Assembly: GCA_964511405.1 (NCBI GenBank)
Contig: CAZEFK010000296.1
Coordinates: 1 to 6,730 of the forward strand
DNA length: 6,730 bases
Source: CAZEFK01 sp964511405
GTDB taxonomy: Bacteria > Pseudomonadota > Alphaproteobacteria > Elsterales > Elsteraceae
Reading direction: 5' to 3'
How positions within the stretch are numbered: position 1 is the first letter of the stretch; each line of letters starts with the position of its first letter. A program made the position numbers and the translations under genes. This document shows, one piece after another, positions 5,780-6,730 of this stretch. The notes beneath the pieces were generated by a model that was not told the DNA's origin, ran no database searches, and saw only the letters and a list, made by a program, of their open reading frames with translations.

Positions 5780-6624
5780 TCGGAACCGCCCCGCGCCGCG
5801 CCCGCCTCGCCGGCGCCTGCGGCCACTATGCGGTGATCGCCGCCTATGTCGCCTTCGCCCTGTTCCCGATCTACTGGACGATCAAGATCTCGGTGACGCC
5901 GTCGGCGCTGCTCTATGGCGAAGGCATCACCGCCTGGCCCAGCGCCATGACCTTGGAGAACTACGTCAAGGTCATCCGCGCCTCGGATTTTCCGCGCTAT
6001 TTCCTGAACAGCGTCATCGTGTCGGCCTCGACTGCCGGGATCGTGACCGCGGTCGCCTCGGCCTCGGGCTACGCCCTGTCGCGCTTCCGCTTCCGCGGCA
6101 AGCCGGCGGTGGCGTTCCTGCTGCTGCTGACCCAGACCTTCCCGCTCGTGATGGTGATCCCGCCCATCTACCGCATGATGGGCACCTTGCACATGACCAA
6201 CAGCCTGACCGGGCTGATCGCCATCTACGCGGCGTTCAACACCGCCTTCGCCACCTTCCTGATGCAGTCGTTCTTCGAGGCGATCCCGAAGGACCTGGAA
6301 GAGGCGGCCATGATCGACGGCTGCACCCGGCTGCAAGCGCTGCGCCGGGTGATCCTGCCGCTGACCCTGCCCGGCATGGGGGCGACATTGGGCTTCGTGT
6401 TCACCGCGGCGTGGAGCGAGCTGCTATTCGCGCTGATGCTGATCAACGACGAGGACAGCAAGACCTTCGCCGTCGGCCTGCTGACCTTCATCGGCAAATT
6501 CGCGGTCGACTGGGGCCAGATGATGGCCGCCTCGGTGCTGGCGCTGATCCCTGTGTGCCTGTTCTTCGCGCTGCTGCAGCGCTATCTGGTGGCGGGGCTG
6601 ACCGCGGGGTCGCTCAAGGGGTGA
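5776..6624 (+). CDS. Sugar ABC transporter permease, MalG type
   Basis: This 282-aa inner-membrane permease is the partner of the preceding one. Six hydrophobic segments lie near residues 18-38, 76-100, 112-134, 145-165, 203-223 and 248-268. The EAA motif is canonical: EEAAMIDGCTRLQALRR (175-191) then ILPL (193-196). The C-terminus YLVAGLTAGSLKG (270-282) is the ending typical of MalG/UgpE-type permeases. The start is GTG at 5776, overlapping the previous TGA by 4 bp with GGGGG upstream. The frame stays open back to 4927, but that upstream stretch is the MalF-like gene read out of frame, so a longer protein would be wrong. No ATPase gene follows within the window; an MsmK/UgpC-like ATPase must come from beyond 6730 or elsewhere. 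Confidence 0.95.
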   Translation: MIGTAPRRARLAGACGHYAVIAAYVAFALFPIYWTIKISVTPSALLYGEGITAWPSAMTLENYVKVIRASDFPRYFLNSVIVSASTAGIVTAVASASGYALSRFRFRGKPAVAFLLLLTQTFPLVMVIPPIYRMMGTLHMTNSLTGLIAIYAAFNTAFATFLMQSFFEAIPKDLEEAAMIDGCTRLQALRRVILPLTLPGMGATLGFVFTAAWSELLFALMLINDEDSKTFAVGLLTFIGKFAVDWGQMMAASVLALIPVCLFFALLQRYLVAGLTAGSLKG

Positions 6625-6644
6625 TCTGGTATTACGCAGCAAGC

Positions 6645-6658
6645 ACGCCTTATGGCGT
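6645..6658 (+). terminator. Possible weak terminator after the ABC operon
   Basis: ACGCC (6645-6649), loop TTAT, GGCGT (6654-6658) forms a 5-bp stem followed by TT then G, about 20 bases after the last permease stop. It is the only hairpin near the operon end, but it is short and the T-tract is minimal. Transcription might continue to a downstream ATPase or other gene. Confidence 0.3.
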
Positions 6659-6663
6659 TTGCC

Positions 6664-6728
6664 TATAATTGGGCACCTGAGAGCCGATCCCAAAAGGTCT
6701 TGAATCGGATCAATATGTTGTGATTCGG
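6664..6728 (+). promoter_or_regulatory. AT-richer downstream region with TATAAT and spaced repeats
   Basis: TATAAT at 6664-6669 is a perfect -10 hexamer, but no -35-like hexamer lies 16-18 bp upstream, so it is only a possible start for a gene beyond the window. Further on, TGAATCGG (6701-6708) and TGATTCGG (6721-6728) match at 7 of 8 bases with a 20-bp period, about two helical turns. Composition here is visibly less GC-rich than the operon. No coding region starts before the window ends. Confidence 0.25.
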
Positions 6729-6730
6729 TG

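Noticed and set aside
4927..6624. A single 565-aa open frame covering both permease regions
   Set aside because: Only 5776-6624 makes a protein-like sequence. The upstream half is the MalF-like gene read in the wrong frame and is rich in Arg/Gly/Pro/His.

Overview
The window is about 6.7 kb of very GC-rich DNA with strong GC bias at third codon positions. It looks like a high-GC alphaproteobacterium, possibly of the Rhodospirillales/Azospirillaceae type. That placement is inferred from base composition, the CCCCGC...GCGGGG intergenic palindrome at the left end, VPEP-type exosortase substrates and a MatA-like malonyl-CoA decarboxylase; no rRNA or other phylogenetic marker is present.

Layout. 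Positions 1-288 are a comparatively AT-richer intergenic stretch with a REP-like hairpin (18-37) and a perfect 16-bp palindrome (116-131). Positions 289-1609 hold two tandem genes for 213-aa secreted PEP-CTERM proteins, about 78% identical by hand count, each preceded by a similar leader; this is a recent gene duplication. Convergent to them (3018-1636, minus strand) is a complete malonyl-CoA decarboxylase. Divergent from it (3141-3437, plus strand) is a 98-aa protein whose pattern resembles the SinR/Cas2-like ferredoxin-fold family, with no CRISPR context. A 138-bp gap with unusually dense GC-rich hairpins and an exact 16-bp direct repeat (3446-3491), a candidate promoter and a CCGCGG pair separates it from the next block. 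Positions 3576-6624 hold a three-gene carbohydrate ABC importer operon of the CUT1 type: periplasmic binding protein, MalF-like permease and MalG-like permease. The last two genes each start on a GTG that overlaps the preceding TGA by 4 bp. No ATPase gene lies in the window. The last 106 bases are visibly less GC-rich and carry only a weak hairpin and short repeats.

How the parts work together. The three ABC genes form one functional unit: a secreted binding protein delivers a sugar-like solute to a two-permease channel, with the ATPase supplied from outside this window. The two PEP-CTERM proteins are expected exports that depend on an exosortase encoded elsewhere, usually tied to exopolysaccharide production. 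The decarboxylase stands alone, without the malonyl-CoA synthetase or malonate carrier that often accompany it. I see no CRISPR array, insertion sequence, tRNA or phage gene. The better candidates for something undescribed are the small SinR/Cas2-like protein, the hairpin cluster behind it, and the duplicated PEP-CTERM pair.
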